From positions 1,550,001-1,614,000 of the forward strand of contig JAXBDG010000006.1 in assembly GCA_036320915.1 (NCBI GenBank): a DNA stretch of 64,000 bases. The letters run 5' to 3'. The translations under genes and the position numbers were made by a program. This document shows, piece after piece, positions 13,313 to 25,579 of the stretch. The notes beneath the pieces are model-generated. The model made no database searches and had not been told where the DNA came from. It saw only the letters and a program-made list of their open reading frames with translations. The first letter of the stretch is position 1, and every line of letters begins with the position of its first letter. Origin of the DNA: Linnemannia elongata (taxonomy: Eukaryota; Mortierellomycota; Mortierellomycetes; Mortierellales; Mortierellaceae).

Positions 13313-14336
13313 CACCTCTCTCATGTTGGACATTGGCCTTTTTGTTGTTTGTTGAGACATGTGTTGAAAGTAACACAAACCTCTTTTCTGCAAACATTTA
13401 TACGTTTTTCAGAACCATTTGGTGGCGGTGGAGAGGGTGATCGAATACACGGACTTGGAAACAGAAGCCCCTGAACACACCAACGTCGTCCTACCACCCA
13501 ACTGGCCTAGCCAGGGTCACATCCGATTCAGGAACTATTCCACACGATACCGTGAGGGTATGGATCTAGTCCTCAAGAATATCTCGCTTGAAATCTTGCC
13601 TGCGCAAAAGGTTGGAATTGTCGGTAGGACTGGTGCGGGCAAGTCGTCGTTGACGCTTGCGCTGTTCCGGATCATTGAGGCCGCTTCTTCTTCTTGTCCA
13701 GTTTCCATGAACAGTGTAGCGGTTAATATGAGGGAAGGACCTAACGAAAGGGAGGAAGAAGAAGAAGAAGAAGATGGAGGATCGATCGAGATTGACGGGA
13801 TCGACATCTCAACCATCGGCCTAGAAGACCTCCGAAAACACCTCGCCATCATCCCGCAGGACCCAACCCTCTTTGCAGGAACCATCCGCGAAAACCTCGA
13901 TCCCTTTTACTCCCTTCCAGACAACCTCCTTTGGGAATCCCTCTCCCGGGCCCACCTAAAACCTCTCATCTCCTCCCTCCCGGGTCAACTCTCGTTCGTC
14001 GTCTCCCAGAACGGCGAGAATTTCTCAGTAGGCCAACGATCCCTCATCTGTCTCGCCCGTGCCCTCCTCCGGAAATCGAGGGTTTTGATCTTGGATGAAG
14101 CGACGGCAGCGGTGGATGTGGAAACGGACGAGTTGATTCAGAGGACAATCCGGGAGGAGTTTAGGGATAGAACCGTGCTGACGATTGCACATCGGATCAA
14201 GACTGTGATGGATTCGGATAAGATTCTGGTGTTGGAGAAGGGGAGGGTGGAGGAGTTTGAGAAGCCGGAGGTGTTGTTGGCGAGGAAGGGGGAGAGTTTG
14301 TTTTATAGGCTTGCTGAGCAAGCTGGCGAGATCTGA
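8902..14336 (+). CDS. ABCC/MRP-type ABC transporter (full length, TMD0)
   Basis: Six exons (8902-8985, 9083-9132, 9284-9551, 9647-12276, 12364-13267, 13413-14336) join to 1619 aa. ABCC transporters of this size (Ycf1/MRP1 type) export glutathione conjugates and metals, in fungi often into the vacuole; substrate and membrane here are inferred. The order is a TMD0 of about five helices, TMD1, NBD1, linker, TMD2, NBD2. NBD1 has Walker A GRVGQGKSS (about 696), signature LSGGQKQR and Walker B LLDDP, with Asp at the catalytic position as is normal in ABCC. NBD2 has Walker A GRTGAGKSS (about 1383), signature FSVGQRS and Walker B LILDEAT, so only NBD2 has the catalytic Glu. NBD2 also carries an acidic insert of about 30 residues after the Walker A helix. 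The Ser-rich linker after NBD1 looks phosphorylatable. Intron 5 contains T40. Confidence 0.96.
13273..13312. repeat. T40 homopolymer inside ABC transporter intron 5
   Basis: Forty uninterrupted T begin 5 nt after the donor GT at 13268. It is the longest homopolymer in the window. The intron (13268-13412) is otherwise ordinary. Confidence 0.95.
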
Positions 14337-14504
14337 GTTCCTTCTCTCTTTATGAGGAGAGCGTCGCATGGCTAAACACAAACAAAAAAAAAATGCCATT
14401 CATACACGTATCATACCACAGATAAGAAATATTAAAACAATTATTATGTCTATCGTCTATATGTTTTGAACGGTACGATACAAACGAGGGAGACCGTTGC
14501 ATAA

Positions 14505-16268
14505 TCAAGGGCTGACAGAGATGACAGCGTACTCTCCACTGACCTGCCAATTGGCCGCAATTTTATCCATTTTCTCCTCTACACCCTCAGCCAAACCCAC
14601 AACAACATCCGCCTTGCAAGTCCTAAACGACACCACCATCGGCACGCCCTCCGCCTTATCCTCCCCATCTCCCAGAGGTCCGATCGCCTTCGTAAAGGGC
14701 GTAGTCGTAGGCCACTTGCAATCATACACAAGCTTCCGGTAATTCAAATCCCCCTTAAAGATCCAGAGATCCGACTGTCGCATGTCCTGGAACAGATCGT
14801 GAGCCGAGGGGTGAGTAGGGAGGTGGTAGAAGGCATAACAGGACGTCCAAAACTCGTGGCTGGTGACTTTCCAGGTCCCATTATTGACATAGGATTGCCA
14901 TTTCTGGCCGAGGGCTTGGAGGGCTTGTTGTTCGATTGGGTCGGTGGGGTTAAAAAAGTTGGTGTTGTCGGAGGTAGGACGGTGGAGTTGGTCGAGGGTC
15001 CACTGGAAGTCGAAGGGCATAACATCAGAGACGAACCAGGGGATGCGCTTTGCGTGGAAGACGACCTCTGAGGCGAATCCTGCTCGGACCAAGTAATCCG
15101 CGAAGACAAAGTCCACATACAACTCGAATCCTATGTGTTTGATCATTGGAGGAAAAAATGTAAGTTGGCTAATGAAACAAATTGAAAACGGCTTCACGAT
15201 AGTAATGTTCGAAAACCGCTTTTCAACAGCAAAGCATAAGAAGCTTACCAGCGTTGTCAAGGATGATATCGACGCGTCCATTGCGCAGCGACTTGACCCT
15301 GTTCCAGAGCAACTCTGAATCATTCGACAGAATTTTATCCGCATGCTTCTCCAATTCAGACGCGTGCTGCTCCCGGTCCTCCTGAACCACCTCATCCAAA
15401 TGCACCGTCGACGCCGCCGGCGACGCGTTCGCGCTCAATTTGTTCGAAGACCCAGAACTCAACATCCTCCTCTGCAGCTCCTCGACTTTTGCCAGATCTG
15501 GGTTATCCAACAACGACAGATCCGTAGCGTTGCCCCAGAGTGATACCTGGACCATCTCAAAGAACGTGTCCCTGGTTCCCTTGGACTCGGGTCCATCCTG
15601 GACCTTGATATCCAACATCGATTTCTGCGTCTTAGGATCGACAGGGGTAGTGAGTTGAACGGCCATGGAGACAACAGCCTTTTGGGAGGACTTGAAGACG
15701 GTTTGTTTTTGTTCAAAGAAAGGGTCATAGTCCTTCCAATGTTGTGATAAAGCAAAGGCTTCCTTAATCCGGCGGTAGAGGTAGCATTCTGAGAAGAGCC
15801 AGGAGGCTTTGTACCAGGATGAGGCTGGGTAGTACTCTGACAGGGCTTGGTTCCATTCCTCCGCATCCTCTCTCTTATCCGTGAACGGTCTATTCTCCAT
15901 GTTAACGAAGAAAAGGGGCGGGCTGTTAGATGTGTGATCTGTTGGCAAATCAGATAACAAATCATTATCCCCACGAATTGGAAAAAAGGCATTCAATATC
16001 ATCTTTGTCCGTACCTGAAGGGCTTATCGCGCTGAAGCTCATAACGCAGCCCTCCAATAAGCTCAATAATCTTCTTGGCCTCCTGCTCCTTCTCCTTCTT
16101 CAGGGGGTCAGAATCCGAGAGGCCATGGTAGGTCCGGTAGACGTCATCGACAGTCTTAGACACGATCACTGGGAGACGGCTCTGGAGGGTCGTGTACCCG
16201 AATGAGTGCTTGTCTTGTCCTGAGAGTGGCTTTTGTGGAGGGTTCAAGGGGCTGTATGGTAGCGTCAT
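14505..16268 (-). CDS. ARMT1/DUF89-family damage-control phosphatase
   Basis: Three exons (16268-16015, 15889-15249, 15130-14505) join to 506 aa. DUF89/ARMT1 proteins are metal-dependent phosphatases that hydrolyse sugar phosphates such as fructose-1-phosphate as metabolite repair; human ARMT1 was also reported as a protein-glutamate methyltransferase. Visible motifs are the metal-binding DNAGFE (about residues 296-301, split by intron 2), then FVSDVMP and the late KGDLNYRKL followed by RTCKADV, in family order. The N-terminal region ahead of the core (SRLPVIVSKTVDDVY) also fits. It is somewhat longer than human ARMT1 (441 aa), from loops around residues 200-280. It converges with the ABC transporter, 168 nt between stop codons, and is followed upstream by the ETT1-like gene on the same strand. 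Confidence 0.9.
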
Positions 16269-16860
16269 TTGGTGTGTTGTAGGTGTTTACTGTGATGATA
16301 GAAGGGAGCGGGAGGAGGGAGAAGACTGGTAAGTATTTTTTTTTTTTTTTTTTTTTTTTTTGGCACGGTGTTTTGGGCGGCAGGTTTCCAAGTAAATGAA
16401 TGTCATGCACAAAGACGACTAAATGGAGCCTTTAAAACGCGTCCTTGTGAGAGTCACCGCTTACATGTATTTTGGTAAATGAGAGATGGCTGGGGGGTGA
16501 CAGAAAGAAGGAATGGGGAAAGAAGAAGAAGGAAAAAAAAAAAAAGTGTTGGGATGTCGCACCTTGCTTTTTTCTATGTCTGCCCACCGCCCAAAGACAT
16601 AAACCGTTATCTCTAAAGAAGTCACACAAATCATTCATTGGCTGCCTCAAACGCTGTGATTCAGCCCCTTCTTGTGAGATCCATGTAGTTTGATTGACTG
16701 GTCGGCAGGTCCAAAAACTGGGGCAAGGGACAACCTCTGAGCTATCCAGGATTGAGATCACCCGGATGCCCACAAACAACCAAAGCTCTTGAACTCAGTC
16801 AGTCAGTCAGTCAGCCACTTCTTACTAACACAAAAGGAAGAATAACCTGTTTATTGAAAT
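16269..16860. other. Spacer with T26 and CAGT repeats
   Basis: Between the ARMT1-like start and the ETT1-like stop. It contains T26 at 16336-16361 and about five CAGT units near 16795-16815. No gene seen. Confidence 0.7.
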
Positions 16861-18615
16861 CTAATTGCTACCAGCAATCTCCTCAAACTCATCCAAAACT
16901 TCAGCATACCGCTCCTCGAGAGCTGGATCAGGGAATGTTGCCATGGCCTCCTTGATCAATGCCACTGCCGCCTTGGACTGCTCCGCTGCCGCCTTGTCGC
17001 CCACTGCAATGTTGACCAAGTTCAAATGGCATTCGGCGCCCTGTAGAACACAGAGTGAGGTATGAAAACAAGAAATGTGAGTTAGCAACGGCCTAATGCA
17101 GGCGAGCATTATCGTAAACTTTTACAAAACGATAAGGAAGGCGCGATATCTTGTTCTTGCTTACCAAGGTCAAGAGGTCACTTGTCAATGACTCAGCCTT
17201 GCGAGCAAGCTCAATCGCCTTCTTGATAGCATCCAGTGCTAAACAAACAGGCAGAAACAAACATTAATTAGAGTTGATGGTTACTCAGGACAAATATCCC
17301 ACGGAAGACAAATGCACAGTTATGTGGACGCAAAAAGAACAACCCATGCTGCATCAAAGATTTAGCCGTTATGACGCTACGCTGTTATCTCTAGCCATAC
17401 CTTGTAATGACATCTGGCCGCGCTCTGTGGAGTAGACGGGAAGGCTAAGCTCGTCCTCGGGCTCCTCCTCATCCTCATCCTCGTCGTCATCGTTTTCTTC
17501 GTCTGCCTCCTGATCAGCCCACCATCCAACAATTGAATGCAAGCATGTCGCAATGCCCTGCCATGCCTCCACATTCTCCGGGGTATCTATCACACAACGT
17601 AGGACAAGAAGGGTAAGCATGAGCAATCGGTACTTGGACAGCAGCCTTTTACAGCAATCCTTAACCATAGAACGAAACCACCTCAATTACCTTGAGTGAC
17701 TTCACGGTAGGTCTCGAGAGCCCAAGTGTTCCACTTCTTCCGCCTGTCATACTCCTCAAACCGATCCGCGTGCAATGCAACATTCGCTGCCGCCGAAACC
17801 ATCTCATGCTCCTTGGCACCCACCTTCTCGATTGATTTCGCATCCAACCTCACCACATGCTTCTCCTCCCCCTCGGGCACCATCTTGAATCCTGTGTCCA
17901 ACAACGCCGTCGCTTGAACCAACGTCGTATGAATCTGGGTTCCCAACTGCTTGAACTCCTTCTTAGACGATGCCTCCTCCTGGTCCTCGTATAACGAATC
18001 TGCTTTCTGCAAGTGAACCTTTCCAGCGACCAGGTAGTACTTCCAGACCCAATCCGCCTCCTTCTTCTCCTCGGCGGTGATCAGATCTGCGACGTGGCTG
18101 ACATACTCGAGCGCCATCTCGACGAACCCAGAAAGCTCCTGCTCCTCAGCGCCAATCAACGAGAAATCATGTAAAGCCGAGGCATAGATGTAATTGAACT
18201 CTGCAGAAGGGTAGACTTCCTCGCCACAGTTGCGAATCATCCGGTCACATTCGTGAATCGTCCCGCGGAGGTATTCTTGGGTTCCCGATTCTGCGAATTG
18301 CTTCTGGGCGGCTTCGTAGGTCTGTCGGAGCTCTGAGAGCTCGTCGCCGGCTTCGTCAGCCTTCAATGCCAAGCTTGCCGTCTCTCCTCCAGATGATTCT
18401 TCTGCTGTTGCGTCGGTCATGGTCATTTCCTGGTCCTGAGCCACTGGTGTTGTTGAGGTCACAGCTGTAGTCGATTTTCCGTTGGTTCCCGTGGTGGCGG
18501 CGGCGGCGAGGGGATTGAAACGCGGAGACTCTGCAGAGGCATCTTTAGTATCGTCTCCGAGTTGAGCACGACGGAGTCCACCGGGTTTGGCCTTTTTGGT
18601 TGTTGCTTTTGGCAT
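16861..18615 (-). CDS. ETT1/NRO1-type TPR-like protein
   Basis: Four exons (18615-17691, 17586-17401, 17238-17165, 17040-16861) join to 454 aa. The best match from memory is the enhancer of translation termination 1 / Nro1 family, nuclear TPR-like helical proteins that assist stop-codon recognition in budding yeast and bind the Ofd1 oxygenase in fission yeast. Supporting features are the basic N terminus rich in Lys/Ala, the diagnostic GTIHECDRMIRN segment around residues 120-135 and the following helical repeats. An acidic tract (about 17 Asp/Glu within 21 residues) interrupts the C-terminal half in exon 2, and a final helical repeat ends the protein. Sim3/NASP-type histone chaperones also combine TPRs with an acidic tract and are the main alternative, but the IHECDR segment favours ETT1. 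Confidence 0.75.
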
Positions 18616-18826
18616 TGTGGAATGAGCGGTTGAAGGAAGGTTGAAGGAAGAAAAGAGGAAAAGTAGAAAAGCCCGTTCCTTGAACTCGAACTAAAAAAAC
18701 TTTTTTTTGTGTGTGTGTCCAAAGCGTGGATCGAAAACATAATTTAATCACATGACTTTATTCATAAAAAAGATGATAAAAAAAACGACGGCGGTTGGTT
18801 CACGCGTGATTGTGTTATATGCTTAT

Positions 18827-21139
18827 TCAGACTTGTTCGGAGGTGTTGAGGGAGACCGTGGAGCCAGTGTTCTGGCGTTTCATGGGTTGCTGGTCTTGTT
18901 GGATGGGCGCGCTTCCAGGCAAGAAGGTCGTTTGACCGTTCGTAGGGTTCACTGCTGCGGAGAGAGGGGCTCCATCGGTGGTGGTCGTAGTAGTCGAAGT
19001 CGTAACGGCGACAGGAGCAGCAATGGCAGCAGCGGTGGAGGCAGTACCAGTAGCAACGGCAGGAAGTGGGTCGGCCTGATTAAAGACAGGGGCACCAACT
19101 ACTTCCGCCTTATCATTCGGGTGTTCATAAGGAGGCGATGGGTCGCGGTGGATTGCTGTGGCGTGATCGAGTTCGGGAGACTTTCGCCCAGGTCGGATCG
19201 TAGAAGAAGAATGGCCGAGGTTGGCACCAGGTGTCACCTGGGTGACTAATGCTGCCTGAGTGTGCTTGGCGATCTCGTTCCACCAATCCAACATTTCTTC
19301 TCTGGAGTGAGCTCGGACCCTATGTGATAGTTCCATAACGTACAAACAGGTATGTGTTATTTATCGTACATGTGAACGGAAGACGAGCATTGGCAATAGT
19401 TTCTGCTACTTTTGCATATATTACTTACGTGAAGGTTTGAGCGTCGCGGTGAAGGAGACCACCCATACCTTTGCCGTCCAAAGAAAAGACATGCTGCTTC
19501 TGCGAAGAATCCGAATGCGGTCCCAGGACAGCTGTCGGCAAATAAATTGATCTCTCAGGGACAGTATCTGTTCCCAGATCCTTGGACGACGAGAAAACAT
19601 GTAGCCAGCCAGCAAGCGTCAACACAAAGAACCCATCCTTCCAGTTCTTGAGGACCGAAGATTGACGACTCAGATAGCCCGTCTTGATAGGGACCACATA
19701 CGGGCTATTCTTACAGGGGTAGTCCAATTCCTCCGGGTTGGCATCGACAAGCTCCGAGGGGAAGAGACGACTTTTGTTCTGGTCCAAGAAATGGCGCCAT
19801 TCGGTGTCCTCCTGCAAGACCTGGAGGGCCAACTCGGTCTGTGCCCAGGATTGGCTGAACCCTGGGCTGGGGTGGCCCATTTGGTACTGTGCAAAGGCGG
19901 TGAGGATCTGTTTGATTTCCTTGACGACGTGGAACTCGAAGTTACGGATCTCTTCCTGGCATTGTAGAAGACCTCGAGCGAATAGGTTCTCCTCGTGGAC
20001 CTGTCTTGCCAGTTGTCGCTTCAATGCTAATGAAAGAAAAAAAGAAAAGGCATTTCGGAACAATAGGACAATTTTACGCAGGCTGTTAGAAAGGATTGTT
20101 TCATAAATTTAACGAGCAGAAGAAAAAGGCGCGGTCAAAAGAAATGAGGCGAAACAAAGCAGAAAACAAAGGAACAAAGGCGAAGCAGAACAAACAATGG
20201 GCGCAATAAATTACCGAGATGGATCAAGTAGGGGTCAGAGTGAAAATCCGCATGGCTTCCACCACCACCACCAACCTTCTCCAGCCACCCAATAGCCTTG
20301 GCCAACTGTCCAATCCGCTCCTGAGACGCCTCTCGCTCCTTGAACACTTTCATATTATATAAACTGCTATCCGACTTGAGCGCCTTGACCTTCGACTTGA
20401 TATCATGTTTCAGTCGCCTCAAATTTTTGACTACCGTCTCGTCGATAAATCGAGCCGCCGCCGCATGTTGCTCGCTCCTGGTCTTGGCCGAATCCCGAAC
20501 GCCGATACAAACGTCCTGCAACCCGCCCTGACCCACAAACTGGTGTCCGTCCTTAAAGGGGACATATATCAACGTCGAGGCCCGATGCATGGCCTTGGAG
20601 GTCCCCTGCTCGACCATCGCAATTTCAGTAAAGTATTGTTGCAGGTTCTTGACGATTGCTCGGTAGGACAAGAGACGGTTATGCAGGAGATCTGCAGGGT
20701 TGAGGCCTTGGTTATCGCCCACAGGCATCATTTCTCCATCGGTGCTTGTGGTTGAAACTGCGGTCGACTCGCGCGTGTGGGTAGTGTGTGTCATCCTCGG
20801 GGACGTTGCTCCTGCAACGTCGCCGTTGTCATTGGTGGCAAAGTGCGCAGGAGGAGCGGTCGACTTCTCGGGGGAAAAGGGGACAGCCGAGTCAGGGGGA
20901 GAGACGGTCGCCTGCAAGGTGGGCGAGGGGATAGAGTCGGGTGACATGAGAACATTCTGATTGTTGCCATGCCCCCCACTGGCAAGGGTGTTTGGGTGTG
21001 TGTCAATAAAGACTTTCTGGGGAGAAACTGCCGCTGGAGCTGGTTGAGGGGAAACGGGTGGTGAGGTGGGCTTTGGTGCAGGAGCATGGGACTTTCGCCC
21101 AAAGGTTCGAGAAAAGGCCTTTCCGATTGACGATTCCAT
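18827..21139 (-). CDS. Slm1/Slm2-type F-BAR and PH domain protein
   Basis: Three exons (21139-20215, 20026-19429, 19319-18827) join to 671 aa. Slm proteins bind PI(4,5)P2 at plasma-membrane eisosomes and relay TORC2 signals to actin and sphingolipid synthesis. Residues 1-145 are Pro/Ser/Thr-rich and disordered. An F-BAR-like helical region starts at LLHNRLLSYRAIVKNLQQYF and runs to about 400. The PH domain starts near residue 424 (IKTGYLSRQSS, LKNWKDGFFVLT) and ends in a helix with the conserved Trp (EEMLDWWNEI). A Thr/Ala-rich low-complexity tail follows. This domain order is typical of Slm1/2 orthologues. A run of five Gly near residue 295 sits just before intron 1. The stop codon is 211 nt from the ETT1-like start. 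Confidence 0.9.
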
Positions 21140-21937
21140 GTTTTTAGATATAAACGAAATGGGTAATGGTTAGGTGATAGTTATTGGGAGTGAGTAAAGA
21201 GAAATAAAGAAGAAAATGGATGAAAGAGAGGTGTAGAAGAAAAAGAAAGAAGAAAGAAGAAAGAAGAGAGAAAGAATGGCGTTAACCTAAATGCTTGGAC
21301 TAATAAAAGCGAAAAATTGGCGGGAGGAATCTGCATAACGAATGTCAGCAGCCATGAATGAAAAAAGCAGAGAGCAAACAAGCAAAAGGCAAACAAGGCG
21401 GGCGAGGGAAATGAGGGTCTTACCGCACCCTGGAAACCTAACAAGTTCATCTTTAGCTCAACTCTGCCAGGTCAACAAAAATAATGCAATGCCAACTGTT
21501 GGGCCGACTCGAGGCACGATAGCGACGGAAGAGGAGCCATGACGTTGCGTTCTTTTCAAGTTGTCGTTCTTCTCTATATGATCCATAGTTCGTTCTCAAC
21601 TGGTTTTTGTCTGTCGGTCATCTTTCGAGAGCAAAAAACGCACAAAGCAAAACGTCAACACAGAGGGAGAGCGATGATGACAAACGCCCTCTCAAAAGAT
21701 GATGTCAATGCTCCTCTGTTAAGGATTGTTTACATTTCAAAGATATTACATGAACATATGCATAGATCCATATGAATAGGAGATGGGGGAATGGGCGAAG
21801 CGCGCTTAGAAGAAAGAGCCTTTAGCTTGTTATTGTGGAGTTTTGACAAGACTAGCATTATGGCTTCGTATTTTCAGAAAATGTTGGTTAAAACCTTGTT
21901 TAGTTTTATCCATCGAACTGATAAGTGGCCATCTCTT
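21140..21937. other. Spacer upstream of the Slm1-like gene
   Basis: Pyrimidine-rich on the minus strand at 21180-21290, consistent with a leader and promoter of the Slm1-like gene. Short ORFs on both strands show no recognisable features. Confidence 0.5.
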
Positions 21938-22447
21938 TCAAGCATAATCGACGGCTTGACCAGCCTGCACATGCTCTACACCATTAGGTCTAGCCTCAGC
22001 ATCAGGACTAGAGTCAGGAGAGACAAGGTCAACATTCCCAAAGTTCTTGAACCCACTCTTCGAGTTCCGGAGCATCGTCTGCACAAACGGTACCGCCAGC
22101 CCTCCAACCTCCAGCTCACCAATCTCTATCTTTAACGAAGAAGGCCAACTCGAGACCTTGCGCATACTTGACGGTCCTGATTCGGAATCCACAACATTTT
22201 CTTCCTCCGCCGTCTGTCCTGTTGTATCCTTTGTATTCGGATGGGATGAGACTAGAGAAGACGTAGAGGAGTCGACAGCGGCCGGTGTTACGGCCTTGGC
22301 CATAGGTGTAGGTCGCGAGGGACCCAAGTTAGCCGTAGAAGGAAATACTATGGCAGTAGTAGCAACGGAGGTTTCATCAGTGGCCGCATGGACAGCGGCA
22401 GCGAGGGCAAGCACAAGGTTCAAGCTAGACAAAGGTTTCAGGATCAT
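21938..22447 (-). CDS. Small secreted Ser/Thr-rich protein, orphan
   Basis: Single exon, 169 aa, with a good start context. The N terminus is a classical signal peptide: a short charged start, then a hydrophobic core (LVLALAAAVHAA) with likely cleavage near residue 21. The next 80 residues are rich in Ser, Thr, Pro and Val and could be O-glycosylated. The C-terminal half has a more ordered stretch (LKIEIGELEVGGLAVPFVQTML) and ends without a GPI-type hydrophobic tail. It has no cysteine, which argues against a typical small cysteine-rich effector. No family recognised. The signal peptide and composition support a real gene; that it is translated is inferred. Confidence 0.55.
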   Translation of the reverse strand: MILKPLSSLNLVLALAAAVHAATDETSVATTAIVFPSTANLGPSRPTPMAKAVTPAAVDSSTSSLVSSHPNTKDTTGQTAEEENVVDSESGPSSMRKVSSWPSSLKIEIGELEVGGLAVPFVQTMLRNSKSGFKNFGNVDLVSPDSSPDAEARPNGVEHVQAGQAVDYA

Positions 22448-23234
22448 GGCGTTTTGGGCGGCAGGAGATGTTGAGAAGGGATAAAGGAGAAGGTAGTGGT
22501 GGGCACGTTAGTTTTAATGGACAAAGTGTCCGGTTTTATTTGGGCTTTTTGGATGAACTAAGTTGATCATGAAAGCTCGCGTTTCAAGATGTGGTTCAAT
22601 GCTTTTACTCCGATCATCTTGGTTTCGTTGACAACCTCGGAACGGAGGTTCTTTTTCCTTTGCAAGCCCGATCAAATCCTCCACTCATCACACTATTTTA
22701 CTGTCCAGACAAACCTCAAACACACAAAGGCGTATCGAAACAGCAATTGAGAAAAATGCCCGAACTACCTGAATCATGAAAAGGGTCGGCGTTATCATTA
22801 TTGTTGAAGGTCATGAAAAGTCATAAAGAGTTCAATAACTTGTCATTTCTTATTTAGATCTAGGAATCAAGGGTATCAAAAGGTAGAGAAGTCCTTGACT
22901 GGGTAGAGGAGAAAAAGAAGAGAATGAAAAGCAAAAGAACTACGGAAGAATGCTATGAGAAATGCTATGTATGCCACAAAATATATGTTTTTTTTTTGTA
23001 AAATGCAAAAGAATAAAAGGCAAATCGTTGCCAGGATATATGGAAGAACAAATAATGGGGAAGAGGCACTCTGCTGTCCATCACTTTGCAATGCTTCAAG
23101 CCAGAGAAAAGGAGAGAAAGAGAAAGTAAATGCGAGAAGAGTGGGGATAGATGCAAAATGGGAGAAAATGGAAGAAGAGGAGGAGAAAGGTAGAACAGAG
23201 CATTAAGTAGACAGGAGCCTTCTCACCCGCTCGC
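22448..23234. other. Spacer, no gene seen
   Basis: AT-rich, purine-biased sequence between the secreted orphan and the Whi3-like gene. No ORF with recognisable features. Confidence 0.5.
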
Positions 23235-25579
23235 TTAGTAGTGCTGCTCAAACATGGCGGTCATGCTGTCGCGGCGATCCAGGTAAGAGGCAGATCCGTT
23301 GCTCATGCCGTTCATGTTGTGGAGCTGGTTGGCGAGACCGCTGGATTGATTGACGCTAGAGTTGCGGACACCAAGAGGGTTCTTGGAGAAGCTCAGACGG
23401 ATGCCACCCTTGACAGAGTTGCTCAAAGGGTTGCCGTACAAGTCGTTCAAAGCCTGAGTGGCACACTCAACATTCTCAAACTCGACGAAGCACATGGGTC
23501 CGTTCGACTTTGTACGGAAGCAGAGACGGCGGTATCCGACACAGCGCGAGAACAACGTGCGAAGCTCATCCTCCGAGGTGTTCATGGGGAGGTTGCCGAC
23601 ATAGAGGGTGTTGCAGGGAGGGTTCTGGTCGCCAGGGTTGACGGGAGTGCGGAATCCAGGAGAGGCCATTGCGGGCGAGGGCATGCTGGGAGCAGCAGTC
23701 GAGATGGGCATTCCCTGGAATCGGCTATTGCCGTTCATGTCGTCGCCATTACTGCTGTTGTTGGTGTTGCTGAAGAGAGCATTGTTGAATCCACGCTCAG
23801 TATGAGCAGGGATCGACTTTGAAAGAAAAGCCATGGTCGATGTAGGAGCCTCATCCATGTCCAAGAAGCCCTTATTAAGACGCTGGGATCCAGCAAGACC
23901 TCCGTGACGGTTGCTGAACGAGCTGGAGAATGATCCCGAGATGGAGCCGGCCAATCCACCAATGTTGTTGCTGAAGCTTCCCATGGACAAGGGGTCGACT
24001 CTGTTCATATCAAACGCATTCTGACGACCCAAGAACGAGGACGAAATATCGGACGACTGCTGCTGCTGTTGCTGACTGATGGCCTGTTGATGACGACCGC
24101 CAAAGGACTCTGCAAAGGAAAGATTGGCAAGGTTGTTGGGGGCGTAGACATCGGCGTAGAAATCGTAGCTGCTGGCGTAGTCATTGGGCGAGAGGAGATC
24201 GCTGGGCAGGGCGGGGCTGCAGGGGACGGAGTGGAAGGCGTCATAGGCGGCGGATCCAGCGAGACTGTTACGGTGTTGAAGGGGGTGGGGCGTCTTCTTG
24301 GCGATGTTGACGGGGTGAATCGATGTGGAACCAATGGGGGCTGAAACGGCCCAGGATGAAGTCGAGGTCAGACCGGGGCCAGGAGTGGCGACCAGCTCGT
24401 TGGAGAGACCCCTGCGGGTGTGGAGATTCTTCTTGGCCATCTCGGCCTTGAGAAGAGAGCCCTTCTCGGCATCGACCCTGCGGCCACTAAGCACGGCAAT
24501 TGCCTGCTGAGCCTCCTGATGAGAGCGAAACTTTGCGAAGCCAATCTGTGGGAGAATAAAAGAGAACACAAAGAGACGGGTATGACAAATCGTGTTAGCC
24601 GACATTGCATCTCCATCTGTTGACAGTGTTCGTGGGCTGCATCTGCTCCTCTTCGTACTTTTGACAGTGCTCTCCTCCTCCATCAACCAACGGTGTCTGT
24701 GCAGTGGAGTGAAGTTCATACAATCCTGGTTCGTCTTTATCTGTCAACAGTTCTCAACAGTAGTTCGTCCAGTTGTATGGAGTAGAATTCTGTCCTCCTG
24801 CCTTTCTTCATCGTTTTTCTGTTGCTTTGCGGGGTCTCGTGGTTGTTCATCCTTTTTCCCCCTCAGTCCTTCCCAGAGTTCCCTTGAGCCCACTCAAAGC
24901 TAACACAAAAGAAAAAAAGGAAACTTACAATCTGCTTGCGGGGGTTGACTCCGTTGACGCCAAGGGTCAGGGCATCGTCTTCCTGCTGCTCACGCTGGGG
25001 GATCTTAAGAGTGGCGGCTTCAAAGCCAGGGGTGAAGACAAACATGTTTTGGAACTCTCGCTCGTGCATGTCCTCGGGGAATCCGACGACAAAAATGGTC
25101 GAGATCTCTTCCGTGGGAGAATTGTTGCTGTTGTTGGTGCTGGAAAGACCTTGGGCAGCGAGGCTGAGTCCGCTGAGTCCGCTGCTCAAGGAGCCAATGT
25201 GGATAGAGTTGGAGGAGGCGAGGTTGGCTTTGGGAACACTTGATGAGAAGTAGTCCGAGAGACCGAAGGGGTCGGAGGTGCCATCATGGTGGGAAACGGA
25301 GTTGTGTCTGTTGAGGATGTTGATACCCCTGGGGAGGGCGGGGTCGTGGTCCTCAAAGATAGAGTGGTGGTTGCTGTTGTTGAAGGTGTTGTTGTTGTTG
25401 TTGAGAGAGAAGAGACCGTTGTGGGCAATATCTTTGGCAGAGGGGGAGCAGTGCGAGGCGGGGGTGGTTGTTGTGGTGGAAGGTGAAGAGAGGGTAGGGG
25501 AGGATGTGGCTGTTGGAGAGGGCGAAGGAGAGGAAGAAGAGGAGGCGGAGGATGATGTTGAGATGGAGTGGATGGCCAT
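23235..25579 (-). CDS. Whi3-like RNA-binding protein with two RRMs
   Basis: Two exons (25579-24929, 24545-23235) join to 653 aa. Whi3-type proteins bind cell-cycle and polarity mRNAs and form condensates through glutamine-rich segments. The N terminus (1-160) is Ser/Thr/Asn-rich. RRM1 begins at [12 protein letters not shown] (about 160) and is split by the intron. The middle is low complexity with a Q7 run. RRM2 (about 529-611) contains [26 protein letters not shown] and [13 protein letters not shown], the best conserved signature of the Whi3 group. The true ATG is at 25579; the frame is open further upstream to a TTG at 25684 but contains no other ATG. The 383 nt intron falls within RRM1. 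Confidence 0.9.
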
